Source of the DNA: Planctomycetaceae bacterium
GTDB lineage: Bacteria > Planctomycetota > Planctomycetia > Pirellulales > Pirellulaceae
Direction: 5' to 3'
Length of the DNA: 45,376 nucleotides
NCBI GenBank assembly: GCA_002724245.1
Contig: PBOG01000162.1
Coordinates: 1 to 45,376 of the forward strand
In this document: in pieces, positions 27,201-34,110 of the stretch
Numbering within the stretch: the stretch's first letter is position 1
Layout of the letters: every line of letters starts with the position of its first letter
The notes under the pieces: generated by a model
What the model was told of the DNA's origin: nothing
What the model saw: only the letters and a program-made list of their open reading frames with translations
The model's database searches: none
Translations under genes and position numbers: made by a program

Positions 27201-27436
27201 TTCTCCAAATCCGCAAATGCGCCGTCACGGGTATCGAGTCGAAATTCCGACACCCGTTGCTGTTCATCGGGTCCATGACACTTGAAACAGACGTCAGAGA
27301 GAATGGGCCGGATGTCGCGGCCAAATGAAACAGGATTCGGCTCAGCGGAGACCGCAAGTATGCCGTCGTATCGCGCGAATAGAACCAAAACGAGAAAATT
27401 AAATCCCAGGTAACGGCAGGCTTGTTTCGTTTTCAT
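24275..27436 (-). CDS. PSCyt1-DUF1549-LamG-DUF1553 cytochrome-type protein
   Basis: 1053 residues from the ATG at 27436, chosen because the next residues form a signal peptide (GFNFLVLVLFARYDGILAVSA) and a GGAAG lies about nine bases upstream; the frame is open to 27553. A PSCyt1 c-type heme motif CFKCH is at 50-54. DUF1549 covers about 135-365 and ends with a second motif, GCARCHDHKYDP (C338, C341, H342). A LamG (concanavalin A-like) domain sits at about 434-636, with WIHPAGKNGTIVSR and GMIDEVRIYNRAL. DUF1553 covers about 740-1020. LamG domains bind glycans, so a polysaccharide-facing exported role is an inference. No DUF1501 gene follows; the ManD-like gene does. Confidence 0.93.
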   Translation of the reverse strand: MKTKQACRYLGFNFLVLVLFARYDGILAVSAEPNPVSFGRDIRPILSDVCFKCHGPDEQQRVSEFRLDTRDGAFADLENGRAIVPGDLAASLLVHRISSTDPEVQMPPADSGRSLSKSQVDLLRRWIEQGAAWQEHWAFVSPQRAALPVLGAPEWTVNAIDAFVLARLEAEGLAPSVAANRTTLIRRVTMDLTGLPPTLEEVQRFLADDAPDAYERVVDRLLNSEHFGERMGLVWLDAARYADTSGYQNDGPRSMWRWRDWVIDAFNANMPFDQFTIEQLAGDLLPEPTLQQRIATGFNRNHRGNAEGGIIPEEYQVEYVVDRVDTTFTVWLSLTIGCARCHDHKYDPLKQSEFYQVAAFFNNVPESGRAIKEGNSPPFIKAPTAAQSVALEELERSLSAAEQRVQEMHDAIGQAQLRWEQQPGELTATPWSLAKGLVAHFPLDGNLADAKETQRGARFEQPGGGFVAGKLDQAAGFDGQTRIDGGDIGDFGYFDAFAVSAWIHPAGKNGTIVSRMTPGPRGSGYYVHLEEGRIQVNLVKRWLDDSIRVETEQVLEAGRWYHVTMSYDGSRVADGIRVYVNGQSAKLRVHLDGINQTFASTEPLRVGGGHSAFTGMIDEVRIYNRALQSAEVALLATSSSIAEILAIAPDKRSHRQRQKLRAYFVERHAPEAIQQAVRERDALRDRRAQFWKSVPTVMVMEEMPVPRKTHVLLRGQYDKPGDLVQPGVPAVFPPLPAGGASNRLDFARWLVDPSHPLTARVAVNRFWQLYFGDGLVKTSEDFGSQGARPSHPRLLDWLAIEFSERGWDVKALQRRIVQSETYRQSSRVTPAALARDPENRLFARGPRFRLSAEMIRDQALAVSGLLHGEIGGPSVRPYQPAGLWKEIASDTNYQQSHAGGLYRRSMYTYWKRTVAPPTMMTLDATAREACTVKRSRTNTPLQSLALMNDVTFVEAARVLAQRVMQQLNGDAEARLTRVFRQATARNPRPQELQVLMKGWQHYLNEFQQRPEEAQRLVSTGEFGVDTGLDPVQLAAYTAVASMVLNLDEVVTKQ

Positions 27437-27628
27437 TGAATTCGCTTCCATTTCCCTTGCGCAGTCGCGAACCACATTACTCAACAACCCTATTTTGTCC
27501 GGACGGGACAGCCAAGTCGAGACCGTAGGCGGACTCGCCCATCGTAAAACCAACTCGCCCCGGAAATCATCTGACTAACGCACGATCCGGACCGTGAGAA
27601 CGGAGAGTAGCAGGTGGCCCTGACACGC

Positions 27629-27655
27629 CGCCAGTCTGGTCACGCGACCCTGGCG
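27629..27655 (-). terminator. Hairpin over the fadB-like stop codon
   Basis: CGCCAG (27629-27634) pairs with CTGGCG (27650-27655) and an inner GGTC/GACC stem (27638-27641, 27646-27649) closes a four-base loop, with a three-base bulge on one side. The stop codon of the fadB-like gene (27640-27642) lies inside the structure. No T-run follows on the minus strand, so its role as a terminator is tentative. Confidence 0.3.
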
Positions 27656-29826
27656 GAATCGTAAAATCGAGCGTTCCGGCGCCCCATATCCAACAACCGG
27701 GGAGTCGGTCGAATCCGCTCCCCTAAGGCCTCCAGATCCTTCAACTGCTCTAACAGGGCTGGGGTACCCACACGATCGGCCCAAAACAGCAGCCCACCCT
27801 TAAAGGCGGGAAAACCAAGGCCCAAAATGAGCCCCAGATCAACATCGCGGACGTCGCGTACAATCCCCTCTTCGAGAATGCGAGTCGCCTCAAGCACCAT
27901 TGGCAAGAACATCCTCTGCTGCAACTCTTCCTCACTAAAGTGACGTTTGTCACGCAAATACGGCTCGAGTACTTTCTGTAATCCTGGATCTTCCTGACCG
28001 CGTCTTTTGCCCTTGTTGTAGCTAAAGAATCCGGCCCCCGACTTCTGTCCCAAACGCCCTGATTTCACCAGCGCCGGGAGTACCGGCGAAGCAATGATTC
28101 GATCCGGAAACGCCTGGTACATCGTACTTCCCGCGTAACAAGCAGTATCGAGCCCCACCACATCGTAGAGGGTGATCGGCCCCATCGGCATACCAAAGGC
28201 CCTCGCTGCACGATCAATCTCCTTGATCGATGCACCTTCACACAGCAATTCCACCGCTTCCAGCATGTAAGGAAGCAACAAACGATTGACCAAAAAACCG
28301 GGACCGTCATTAATCACAATCGGAGATTTACCCACCCGTTTGACGTAAGAAACAGCGGTCGCAATCGTCTCTTCGCTGGTCTCCTCTCCACGAATCACTT
28401 CGACTAGTTTCATCTGACGGACGGGATTGAAGAAGTGGATCCCGCAAAAGCGATCTGGCCGCTGCAGTGCCTTGCCGAGGCTCGAAATTGGAATTGTCGA
28501 GGTATTCGAAGCCAAAATCGCACGATCGGACAAGCCGGACTCGAGTTGTGTCAGCACCTGGCGTTTGACATCAGCATTTTCGACCACCGCTTCAATCACC
28601 ACATCTGCCGCGGTCAATTCCTCACGTGAATGAGTCAGGTTCATGAAAGGAGCAAAATGCACGGCGCGGGCAGCATCAGGACTCTTAGTTTCCCGGTTGT
28701 AAGAGACTTGCCGCATGACCTCACGTGCGCCATTCTGCAAAACCTCCGCAGAAGCGTCAGTGAATACCAAGGGCAACTCGCGTTTGATCGTCGCGGCGGC
28801 AATGCCACTACCCATAATGCCAGCACCTACAACGGACACCGAGCTGATAGGCGACGGCTGAAACGAGTCCTCGTTCGTCCCCACAACCTTCTTGTTGCGT
28901 GCGTGGAGAAAAAACACGTTGATCAAAGCCTCGTTGATGGGCGATCCGAACAACTGAGTCATGCCCTCTGCTTCACGTTGGCAGGCCGGTCCAACTTCCA
29001 TGCTGGCGGATTCCAACATCAACTCCAACGCCGCCAGAGGGGCGGGATAATGCCCCTTCGTCTGCTCTCTGATATACGCTGTCGCCGTCGAACCAAGAAA
29101 GCCTAATTCGGTTTCCGTGATCGTGATCGGCCGCTCCCACGTGGTACGATCTGTCAGGTAATCGCCCGTTGCCTGCTCTTCACGTATCATCGTGACTGCG
29201 GCGTCCAACAAGCGTTCCCGCGAGGCCATTTGCGACGCCAAACCCAGATTAACGGCCATAGACGCGTTGACGGATTCACCGCCAGTGATGATCTCGATGG
29301 CATTACTTAAACCAATCATCCTTGGTGTACGGACGGTGCCTCCCCACCCGGGATAGAGCCCTAGCTTCACCTCAGGAAAACCGATTTCTGTCTCTTCATT
29401 GGAACTCACAATCCGGCGATCACACCAGACCGCCAGTTCAGCCGCACCACCAACACAAATTCCATCAATCGCCGCCACGGTAACGAAGGGAGCTTGAGAC
29501 AAACGACGGAATAGTTTCTGCCCTCTTTCGCACATCGCCACGATCGCGGCCTTGTCCACATCCAAAGACTCAGCAAATTCTCGAATGTCCGCGCCAGCAA
29601 TGAACGACCCCGGCTTCCCTGAACTCAACACGAGCCCAGCCAGATCGTCGCGCTGTTCCAGTTCTTCCAAATGGCCGGCGAGCTCATTCATCACCGCAGA
29701 CGTGAGAATGTTCACCGCCTTGTCAGGCATATCAAACGTCAGCATCGCGATGTCTGCTTCGGGAAAGCTGACCCGGATCGTGGACGCTGCAATCATCTGC
29801 GCGAACTCCTGGGATTCACGTGGCAT
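27640..29826 (-). CDS. FadB/FadJ-like enoyl-CoA hydratase / 3-hydroxyacyl-CoA dehydrogenase
   Basis: 728 residues. The fusion enzyme hydrates trans-enoyl-CoA and oxidises the 3-hydroxyacyl-CoA in fatty acid beta-oxidation. The crotonase domain (about 15-200) has the oxyanion segment GSFIAGADI (73-81) and both acidic catalytic positions: E130 in GGAAE and E152 in FPEVKLGLYPGWGG. The NAD-binding domain starts with GAGIMG (332-337). The dehydrogenase active-site His is in GIHFFNPVRQMKLVEVI, and two C-terminal 3HCDH domains follow, with GFLVNRLL. Length agrees with FadB (729) and FadJ (714). A GGGAG Shine-Dalgarno match lies about ten bases upstream of the ATG. No thiolase partner gene is adjacent, so FadB and FadJ cannot be told apart here. 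Confidence 0.95.
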   Translation of the reverse strand: MPRESQEFAQMIAASTIRVSFPEADIAMLTFDMPDKAVNILTSAVMNELAGHLEELEQRDDLAGLVLSSGKPGSFIAGADIREFAESLDVDKAAIVAMCERGQKLFRRLSQAPFVTVAAIDGICVGGAAELAVWCDRRIVSSNEETEIGFPEVKLGLYPGWGGTVRTPRMIGLSNAIEIITGGESVNASMAVNLGLASQMASRERLLDAAVTMIREEQATGDYLTDRTTWERPITITETELGFLGSTATAYIREQTKGHYPAPLAALELMLESASMEVGPACQREAEGMTQLFGSPINEALINVFFLHARNKKVVGTNEDSFQPSPISSVSVVGAGIMGSGIAAATIKRELPLVFTDASAEVLQNGAREVMRQVSYNRETKSPDAARAVHFAPFMNLTHSREELTAADVVIEAVVENADVKRQVLTQLESGLSDRAILASNTSTIPISSLGKALQRPDRFCGIHFFNPVRQMKLVEVIRGEETSEETIATAVSYVKRVGKSPIVINDGPGFLVNRLLLPYMLEAVELLCEGASIKEIDRAARAFGMPMGPITLYDVVGLDTACYAGSTMYQAFPDRIIASPVLPALVKSGRLGQKSGAGFFSYNKGKRRGQEDPGLQKVLEPYLRDKRHFSEEELQQRMFLPMVLEATRILEEGIVRDVRDVDLGLILGLGFPAFKGGLLFWADRVGTPALLEQLKDLEALGERIRPTPRLLDMGRRNARFYDSARVA

Positions 29827-30029
29827 TCAAACAAGACTCCCAATCCTGATGCTAGTCAGACCACCCCAAATCGAAAAGACCAACTCCACGGAAGTTCACT
29901 TGGAAGGAAGACTTCGACGCGTACAATGGTTTCCCTCAACAGCGGGAGCTGCCTCCACATTCCAATTCACATGCAACGCCACAATCGGGGACCAACGACC
30001 CCGCTTTGCTTCGGCTCGCGTTCTTTTTC

Positions 30030-30035
30030 AGGGGA
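30030..30035 (+). promoter_or_regulatory. Shine-Dalgarno AGGGGA deciding the DUF4430 gene start
   Basis: AGGGGA ends seven bases before the ATG at 30043. The open frame extends well upstream with other ATG codons, but only this one has a good ribosome-binding site and is followed by a signal peptide. Confidence 0.75.
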
Positions 30036-30042
30036 ATTCTTC

Positions 30043-30498
30043 ATGAAATTCAAACATGGCCATATCGCTTTTCCAACTCGCTCCAGGCCGTGTAGCGGAC
30101 TGCCACTGTGGACCCTGGTGACCATTCTCTTGCTGACTGGATTTGGTCTCACCACAACCGCGAAAGACGACCCAACAACGCAGCCAACAGCAGGCGTCAA
30201 AATGATCATTGATTACGGTGACGGCGTGCAAAAACATTTCACGGCGCTTTCCTGGAAAAAGGGGATGACCGGACTCGATGCTCTCAATCAGGCCAAACGA
30301 CACCCGCGTGGAATTCGCTTCAGCTACCGGGGCAAGGGCGCTCGGGGGTTCCTTACCGCGATCGACGGCCTTAAGAACGAAGGCCAGGGAAAAAACTGGA
30401 TCTACCGGACCAATGGGAAACTGGGAGACCGAAGTTTCGCAATTCAAACGTTGAACCGAGGGGACGTCACCTTGTGGAAATTCGGCCAATACAAGTAG
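30043..30498 (+). CDS. Secreted or anchored DUF4430 (transcobalamin C-terminal-like) domain protein
   Basis: 151 residues. A signal or anchor segment LWTLVTILLLTGFGLTTTA is at about 22-41. The rest fits DUF4430, related to the C-terminal domain of transcobalamin and intrinsic factor: IIDYGDGVQKHFTALSW, then GMTGLDALNQAKRH, FLTAIDGLKNEGQGKNWIYR, NGKLGD and GDVTLWKFG. Domains of this family can bind small ligands such as cobalamin, but ligand specificity is unproven. It precedes a DUF6580-type membrane protein on the same strand by 178 bases, and the two may work together at the cell surface. The upstream region shared with the fadB-like gene is divergent and contains the short hairpin CGGGG-ACCAACGA-CCCCG at about 29985-30003. 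Confidence 0.8.
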   Translation: MKFKHGHIAFPTRSRPCSGLPLWTLVTILLLTGFGLTTTAKDDPTTQPTAGVKMIIDYGDGVQKHFTALSWKKGMTGLDALNQAKRHPRGIRFSYRGKGARGFLTAIDGLKNEGQGKNWIYRTNGKLGDRSFAIQTLNRGDVTLWKFGQYK

Positions 30499-30676
30499 AA
30501 TCCGTGAGCGCTGTTACAACCGCTCTAGCCACAAGGTGTTACGTGGCGAGAAGCTCGTCGCAGCCGATAGCACAGGGCAGTGGTTCGTTTGTCAAGGTGC
30601 TGGATTTCCATTCGAAGCCAAGCGACAATTAGCTGCCAGCCAGTATGCCCATCCCCCTCTTCACGGATTGCTTCCA

Positions 30677-31276
30677 ATGACCAGCCTATCTCAAACAGGA
30701 CGGAACAAAGACTGGATGCTCTACGCCGGTCTGATCACCGTGGCTGTGGCCGCAAGGTTGCTACTTCAGGATCTACCCAACGTTTCACCAGTAGCCGCCT
30801 TGGCACTGTTTGCTGGGTTCTACTTCCGTTCGTGGATCCTGGCAGCTTCGGCACCGATCCTGGTCATGCTGGCAAGTGATGCCCTCATTGGCAGCTACGA
30901 CTGGACGTTAATGCTGCTCGTATATGGCGCCTTGGCCACTCCCGTAGCTATGCGTGGCATCGTGCGTAGAAGCTTTCGCAATGACGTCTGGCTACGACCG
31001 GTGCTCACCATCGCTGCCTGCTCGCTGAGTGCTTCAGCCATCTTTTTTCTCGTCACCAATTTCGGTGCCTGGTTGAGTTTTGTGCATTTATACCCGCGTA
31101 GCTGGTCGGGTTTACTGACATGCTATGCCCAGGGCTTGCCTTTTTACCGCGACTACACCCTAGTTGGTGACGCGATCTTCACGAGCCTGCTGTTCGGCGG
31201 TTACGCGTTGCAATGTCAGGGATTGTCAGTTCTGACACGGTCTGCCACAGCACCTGACTCGACTAGCTGCCATTGA
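30677..31276 (+). CDS. DUF6580-type multi-pass membrane protein, putative transport component
   Basis: 199 residues from the ATG at 30677. About six hydrophobic segments are visible: WMLYAGLITVAVAARLL, VSPVAALALFAGFYF, ILAASAPILVMLASDAL, LMLLVYGALATPVAM, a long SLSASAIFFLVTNFGAWLSF, and TLVGDAIFTSLLFGGYAL. The pattern of PNVSPVAALALFAG, SDALIG, TNFGAW, CYAQGLPF and GDAIFTSLLFGG is that of DUF6580, a family that resembles substrate-binding (S) subunits of ECF vitamin transporters. Transport function is inferred from this resemblance. The frame is open to 30536, but residues before 30677 do not look conserved. No ATPase gene is nearby. Confidence 0.8.
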   Translation: MTSLSQTGRNKDWMLYAGLITVAVAARLLLQDLPNVSPVAALALFAGFYFRSWILAASAPILVMLASDALIGSYDWTLMLLVYGALATPVAMRGIVRRSFRNDVWLRPVLTIAACSLSASAIFFLVTNFGAWLSFVHLYPRSWSGLLTCYAQGLPFYRDYTLVGDAIFTSLLFGGYALQCQGLSVLTRSATAPDSTSCH

Positions 31277-31473
31277 GAAGCGAGAAGTCAGGCCCCGGGA
31301 CAGCTCCATCGATCGCGCAGCGCACTGGCCAGCGGCCTAAATCGCGTTTGCCCCGAAGCGTGTAGCCAGGGCGAGCGAACCACTCCCCTTAGGATGTCTG
31401 CCGCTAGGAACGGCGCAGCAAAGAGCGTCAGGGCAAGCCGTGATATCATCCTGCAAAAACAACGGTCGCAGGC

Positions 31474-33174
31474 CTAGGCTTTTTTGCCTGGCGGGGAAGG
31501 TGAAGCACCTGGTGCAGACGGTTCTTCCGGTTCATCGGCGGTCTTGGGCAACAGTTTGGTCAACTGAGGCAGGCGACGTTCCAAATCTTCGGTCAACGTC
31601 TCCATCGTGAGTGGCTCCGCCACGGCAGCGGCCTTGCCCCGCGGTCTTCTGCCACTACTGGATTTATCCTGTAACGCCTGCATAAGTGCTGTGACCTGAT
31701 CTCGAATCTGGGCAATCTTCTGGGCAGCCGCGGGAACCTGTGCATTTGCATCTCCACCCGCAGCGACAGTACGCCCTCTAGCAGGCGGCGTACCACCTGC
31801 GAGCAAGTACATTCGATCGATTCCCGCCTTCGCACAGAAAAGCTGATAGGTCAAACGTCGTTGCGTTATCCGTACCACGTGAGATGGACCAGCAGTGGGA
31901 GTCGTCGTTGGTGCGCTACCAGATGGATCCAAACCACCACCACCACCGGGGCCCAAGCCACCAGCTCCAGGTGCACCCCCACCCGCCGCACCGCCACCGC
32001 CACCGCCAGGACCGAACGGGCTCAAACCCGCCGGCATGCCACCGCCACCGCCACCTGCACCACCAGGACTCCCCCCGCCAATCCCACCAGCGGGTCCACC
32101 GGCACCAGAATAGTTGCCCAGCTGCTGCTGGCGTTTGTCGCGAGACTCGACGCGTGCCAATTCACCACGCACCGCAACTACTGCAAACTGGCCTAATTGT
32201 TCCGCGACTTGGGCCGGGGCAGCGTTCAGTCCCTGTGGGTCAGAAACGCGTTCTAGCATCCTCGCCGCGGTGCATCTCAAGGACAGCGGTACCGTGTCTG
32301 CGTCGGCCGCCAGAAGATTAAGTGACAGGGTCGCCAAAGGTCCGGCGGACCCTGGCACACTCCCCAGAATTTCAAGTGCGCGACGTCGAATCCAAGTATG
32401 CCCAGCCAGCGACCTTCCCGCTGGCGGAGCCTGCTGCTCGACCAGCGTCCGGGCAATCGTCGCGATACGTTGACGCGACGACGCGTCGACAAATCCGTTA
32501 CGCCCTTGCAATGCTTCCAGCTGACGATCCAGATCTACATGACGCAATACCCCAACCATCGCCGCCACAATGACGGCGTCGTGTTGGCCTGGCTGTTCCA
32601 GCGCAGTCAGCATGATTCCCATCGCCTGGGGAACCGGCAACGGCTCTTGGACGGGATTCGTCGACCGTCCCTCACGAGAGTTGATCGCACCGACCATCAA
32701 CATCGCGTTATAACGCACGGCCGGGTGGTAATTTCCAGTAATCAACTTACCCATCTCAACAAGTAGCAAATTATTCAGAGCGGTCTTGGCGGCCGGATTT
32801 CTGGAAGATTGCAACCGCCGCAACAATTCCTGCCGGCTTTCCGCTAACGTACCCAGACTCACCGGATCGTACCGAGTCATCCGTGGAAAGTAATACGTGG
32901 TGTAATAGGCGTTGAACTGCGCCGCATCAGTGATTCCGTTCGTCAATGCCTTGCGCGCATTACTCGACGCAGTCTTGATTTTGCGTTCCGTTGCCTTACT
33001 TGCCTTCGCATCGTCGGGGTTGAGTTGCCATTCGGCCGCAACTTCAACGACCTGATACGCGGGCGCCTCGTCGTCTTGTGCCCACCCTATTCGGCTCTCG
33101 CCAGCCATAAGCAGGCCGGTCAAGATCGCCAGAAAAACCACCTGTCGCGAATAACCGATTGGTCGCTGCCACAT
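31474..33174 (-). CDS. Exported protein with helical repeats and a Gly-rich segment, unknown function
   Basis: 566 residues from the ATG at 33174; a GTG 15 bases upstream is possible, but GGAG sits nine bases before this ATG. A signal peptide ends near GWAQDD (residue 34). Residues about 100-345 are helical and HEAT-like, with HPAVRYNAMLMVGAIN and TWIRRRALEILGSVPG as repeat-like units. Residues about 356-420 are a Gly/Pro/Ala-rich low-complexity stretch (coded by 31915-32109) with runs of six Gly. A C-terminal region about 430-545 contains RITQRRLTYQLFCAKAGID and a Leu-rich coiled segment, followed by a Pro-rich tail. I do not recognise a functional family. Confidence 0.75.
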   Translation of the reverse strand: MWQRPIGYSRQVVFLAILTGLLMAGESRIGWAQDDEAPAYQVVEVAAEWQLNPDDAKASKATERKIKTASSNARKALTNGITDAAQFNAYYTTYYFPRMTRYDPVSLGTLAESRQELLRRLQSSRNPAAKTALNNLLLVEMGKLITGNYHPAVRYNAMLMVGAINSREGRSTNPVQEPLPVPQAMGIMLTALEQPGQHDAVIVAAMVGVLRHVDLDRQLEALQGRNGFVDASSRQRIATIARTLVEQQAPPAGRSLAGHTWIRRRALEILGSVPGSAGPLATLSLNLLAADADTVPLSLRCTAARMLERVSDPQGLNAAPAQVAEQLGQFAVVAVRGELARVESRDKRQQQLGNYSGAGGPAGGIGGGSPGGAGGGGGGMPAGLSPFGPGGGGGGAAGGGAPGAGGLGPGGGGGLDPSGSAPTTTPTAGPSHVVRITQRRLTYQLFCAKAGIDRMYLLAGGTPPARGRTVAAGGDANAQVPAAAQKIAQIRDQVTALMQALQDKSSSGRRPRGKAAAVAEPLTMETLTEDLERRLPQLTKLLPKTADEPEEPSAPGASPSPPGKKA

Positions 33175-33472
33175 AAATCGAATCTCCACTCCAGCACCCT
33201 CGTGTGGTTGATCTCACTTGGAACCAGTCCTGTCAGCTGCCTGTTACAATCACCGAGCACTCACGCGTTCTTGATCGCACACCAGAGACAGGAGAGCGGA
33301 CGGGCACAACCAGACAAGTCTTCCCAGCCGCCCTAAATAACCGCAAACTACACCTACTTGTATTGTAGACTAATCTGGCCAGAGAGCTGCTGTCAACTTT
33401 GGTTGTGACAGAGGGCCCAGAATTTACGTATCATTCCCCCGTCCCAAACCGTATTCTCCTCCCGACCGCAAA

Positions 33473-34075
33473 ATGCCCAGCTCCGTACGCGTTGTCAAAG
33501 TTGGCGGTAGTCTGCTTGCCTGGCCCCAGCTCATAACTGCGTTAAATCCATGGCTGGCGAGACAACCGGGTACCAACGTGCTGATCGCCGGTGGGGGATT
33601 TCTAGCTGATTCGATTCGCCGTTTTGACCAGCGGCTCCAATTCGGCGTCGAAGAAGCACACTGGCTTTGTGTGAGTGCGATGTCGCACACCGCAAAGCTC
33701 TTGGCGCACCGTCTGAAGCACGGCCCTGTGCACACAACCGCGTCCCGTCTCGCAACGGCCACCGCACACGTCGTTGTATTCGACTGTGCACGCTTCCTGA
33801 AATCGGATGAGCCACGACTCAAAGGCACGCGTTTGCCGCACAATTGGTCTGTTTCTAGTGATTCAATTGCCGCACGCCTTGCGGAAGCTCTGCAATCACC
33901 TGAACTCGTGCTACTCAAATCGTGCCAGCCGCCGCACCCAGCGACAAGGCATGAGGCCGTGTCCGTCGGGTATGTGGACGAGTTTTTTGCCCGAGCAGCA
34001 CAAAATCTACCCCGGATCAAATGCGTCAACCTGCGTGACATTGCACGCACAGAAACGCTCTTGACCGAAACCTGA
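33473..34075 (+). CDS. Small amino acid kinase family protein (COG2054/MfnE-like)
   Basis: 200 residues, shorter than most amino acid kinases. The N-terminal phosphate-binding loop is VVKVGGSLL (7-15), followed by LIAGGGFLADSIRRFD at about 37-52. The later HNWSVSSDSIAARLAE and LVLLKS elements match the archaeal and planctomycete group COG2054, which includes MfnE, a kinase acting on the aminomethyl-furan intermediate of methanofuran synthesis. Planctomycetes carry methanofuran- and methanopterin-dependent C1 genes, which makes that role reasonable, but no other cofactor gene lies in this window. A different small phosphate-transfer substrate is possible. The gene converges on the DUF1598 gene with a 35-base gap. 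Confidence 0.75.
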   Translation: MPSSVRVVKVGGSLLAWPQLITALNPWLARQPGTNVLIAGGGFLADSIRRFDQRLQFGVEEAHWLCVSAMSHTAKLLAHRLKHGPVHTTASRLATATAHVVVFDCARFLKSDEPRLKGTRLPHNWSVSSDSIAARLAEALQSPELVLLKSCQPPHPATRHEAVSVGYVDEFFARAAQNLPRIKCVNLRDIARTETLLTET

Positions 34076-34110
34076 CACCAGATGTCAACGAACCGGGTAT
34101 TCTGCAGTCA

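Noticed and set aside
30499-30676. Possible cobalamin riboswitch between the DUF4430 and DUF6580 genes (AGCCAG followed by a CC element near 30638)
   Set aside because: Only the first half of a B12-box-like sequence is present; the GGGAA, GCCACTG and GCAACTG core elements are missing, and a riboswitch would be expected before the first gene of the pair.
31895-32113. Proline-rich plus-strand frame with many PPPPP runs
   Set aside because: It is the antisense reading of the Gly-rich codons of the exported protein on the minus strand, not an independent gene.
33424-34050. Minus-strand 208-codon frame opposite the small kinase gene
   Set aside because: The plus-strand frame carries clear amino acid kinase motifs; the opposite frame has no motif and is a shadow.
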